A stretch of DNA of 5,313 bases from an uncultured Rickettsiales bacterium (GTDB lineage: Bacteria; Pseudomonadota; Alphaproteobacteria; Rickettsiales; UBA998). The notes below the pieces were generated by a model. The model worked only from the letters and a program-made list of their open reading frames with translations, was not told the DNA's origin and did not search any database. This document shows positions 4,960-5,313 of this stretch, piece by piece (within the stretch, counting starts at the first letter, position 1; every line of letters begins with the position of its first letter). The DNA lies in assembly GCA_937982385.1 (NCBI GenBank), contig CALJMC010000072.1:1-5313 (forward strand), in the 5' to 3' direction. The position numbers and the translations under genes are program-made.

Positions 4960-4988
4960 AATATAGTACGGAACGGTGGATTTAACAA
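4960..4988 (-). promoter_or_regulatory. Predicted promoter of ssrA
   Basis: On the minus strand the -35 box TTGTTA (4983-4988) and the -10 box TATATT (4960-4965) are separated by exactly 17 bases. The expected start is near 4953-4956, directly in front of the first hairpin of the acceptor piece. The -35 element lies 15 bases past the stop codon of the upstream partial gene, so ssrA appears to have its own promoter. Confidence 0.7.
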
Positions 4989-5003
4989 GGATTGCCGCTT
5001 ATT

Positions 5004-5313
5004 TTATGACTTTATGTTTTTAATGATGCTGTTTATTGCTTCCATGCCATCGAAGGTGCTGGGTAACTGCGCAGAATCTGGCAAAATATTGCTAAAGATA
5101 ATGTCCTCGAATTTCTTCATAGCCTCTCCGCCCATTTTTTTAGCATAGTCACTGTAACTTTCAATGAACTGGCATAGGGTCATACGTAAATCAATCTGTA
5201 ATAGCTCAGTCTCCACACGACGACATGCCTGAAGATTAATTCTAAAGAAATACAACAGAATCACCTCTAATGAAATTAGTGAAAAAGTAGCTGCAATAGA
5301 GTTAGGGTTAACC
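5004..5313 (-). CDS. Unidentified protein, C-terminal part, gene continues past the right edge
   Basis: The minus-strand frame is open from the window edge to TAA at 5006-5004, giving at least 102 residues. I do not recognise the family. The N-terminal visible part contains a hydrophobic stretch ending in LISLEVILLYFFRI, which looks like a membrane segment. After it comes a mostly helical, charged region including ETELLQIDLRMTLCQF and YAKKMGGEAMKKFEDIIF. A GTG at 5264 could be read as a start. However, the frame continues upstream without a stop to position 5313, and the bases before the GTG leave no properly spaced Shine-Dalgarno. The gene is therefore most likely cut by the window. It is codirectional with ssrA and sspB. 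Confidence 0.6.
   Translation of the reverse strand, partial: VNPNSIAATFSLISLEVILLYFFRINLQACRRVETELLQIDLRMTLCQFIESYSDYAKKMGGEAMKKFEDIIFSNILPDSAQLPSTFDGMEAINSIIKNIKS

Noticed and set aside
5262..5264. GTG as the true start of the gene at the right edge
   Set aside because: The frame stays open to the window boundary, and no properly spaced Shine-Dalgarno precedes the GTG.

Overview
The window looks like a chromosomal segment from an alphaproteobacterium. Three things support this. The gene at 3673-4206 encodes the alpha-type SspB adaptor. A tmRNA on the minus strand at about 4637-4956 has the permuted two-piece layout typical of that class. The ettA, tadA and sspB proteins are also close to the usual proteobacterial forms. 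I cannot name the genus. Base composition looks moderate by eye.

Layout, left to right. ettA, an ABC-F translation factor, is complete on the minus strand (5-1687). A divergent intergenic region follows (1688-2018) and holds a two-module repeat (copy A). A plus-strand gene (2019-3122) encodes an unrecognised histidine-rich protein. Repeat copy B fills the short gap between this gene and the convergent tadA (3227-3670, tRNA wobble adenosine deaminase). tadA follows sspB (3673-4206) with a 2-base gap, forming a minus-strand operon with a good promoter at 4236-4264. Upstream lie repeat copies C (plus orientation) and D (minus orientation), then the permuted ssrA gene with its own promoter at 4960-4988. 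A gene cut by the right edge (5004-5313, minus) ends just upstream of that promoter.

The genes share a translation theme: EttA gates early elongation, TadA makes inosine-34, tmRNA rescues stalled ribosomes and tags the product, and SspB delivers tagged proteins to ClpXP. The tag and its adaptor are encoded about 430 bp apart. The tag is unusual: it carries the N-D-N motif twice, written with different codons each time.

The most novel signal is a dispersed intergenic repeat family: six related modules of about 75-80 bp at four loci. The modules are strings of short hairpins whose stems differ between copies by paired, compensatory changes. This argues that the folded structure, in RNA or single-stranded DNA, has been maintained.
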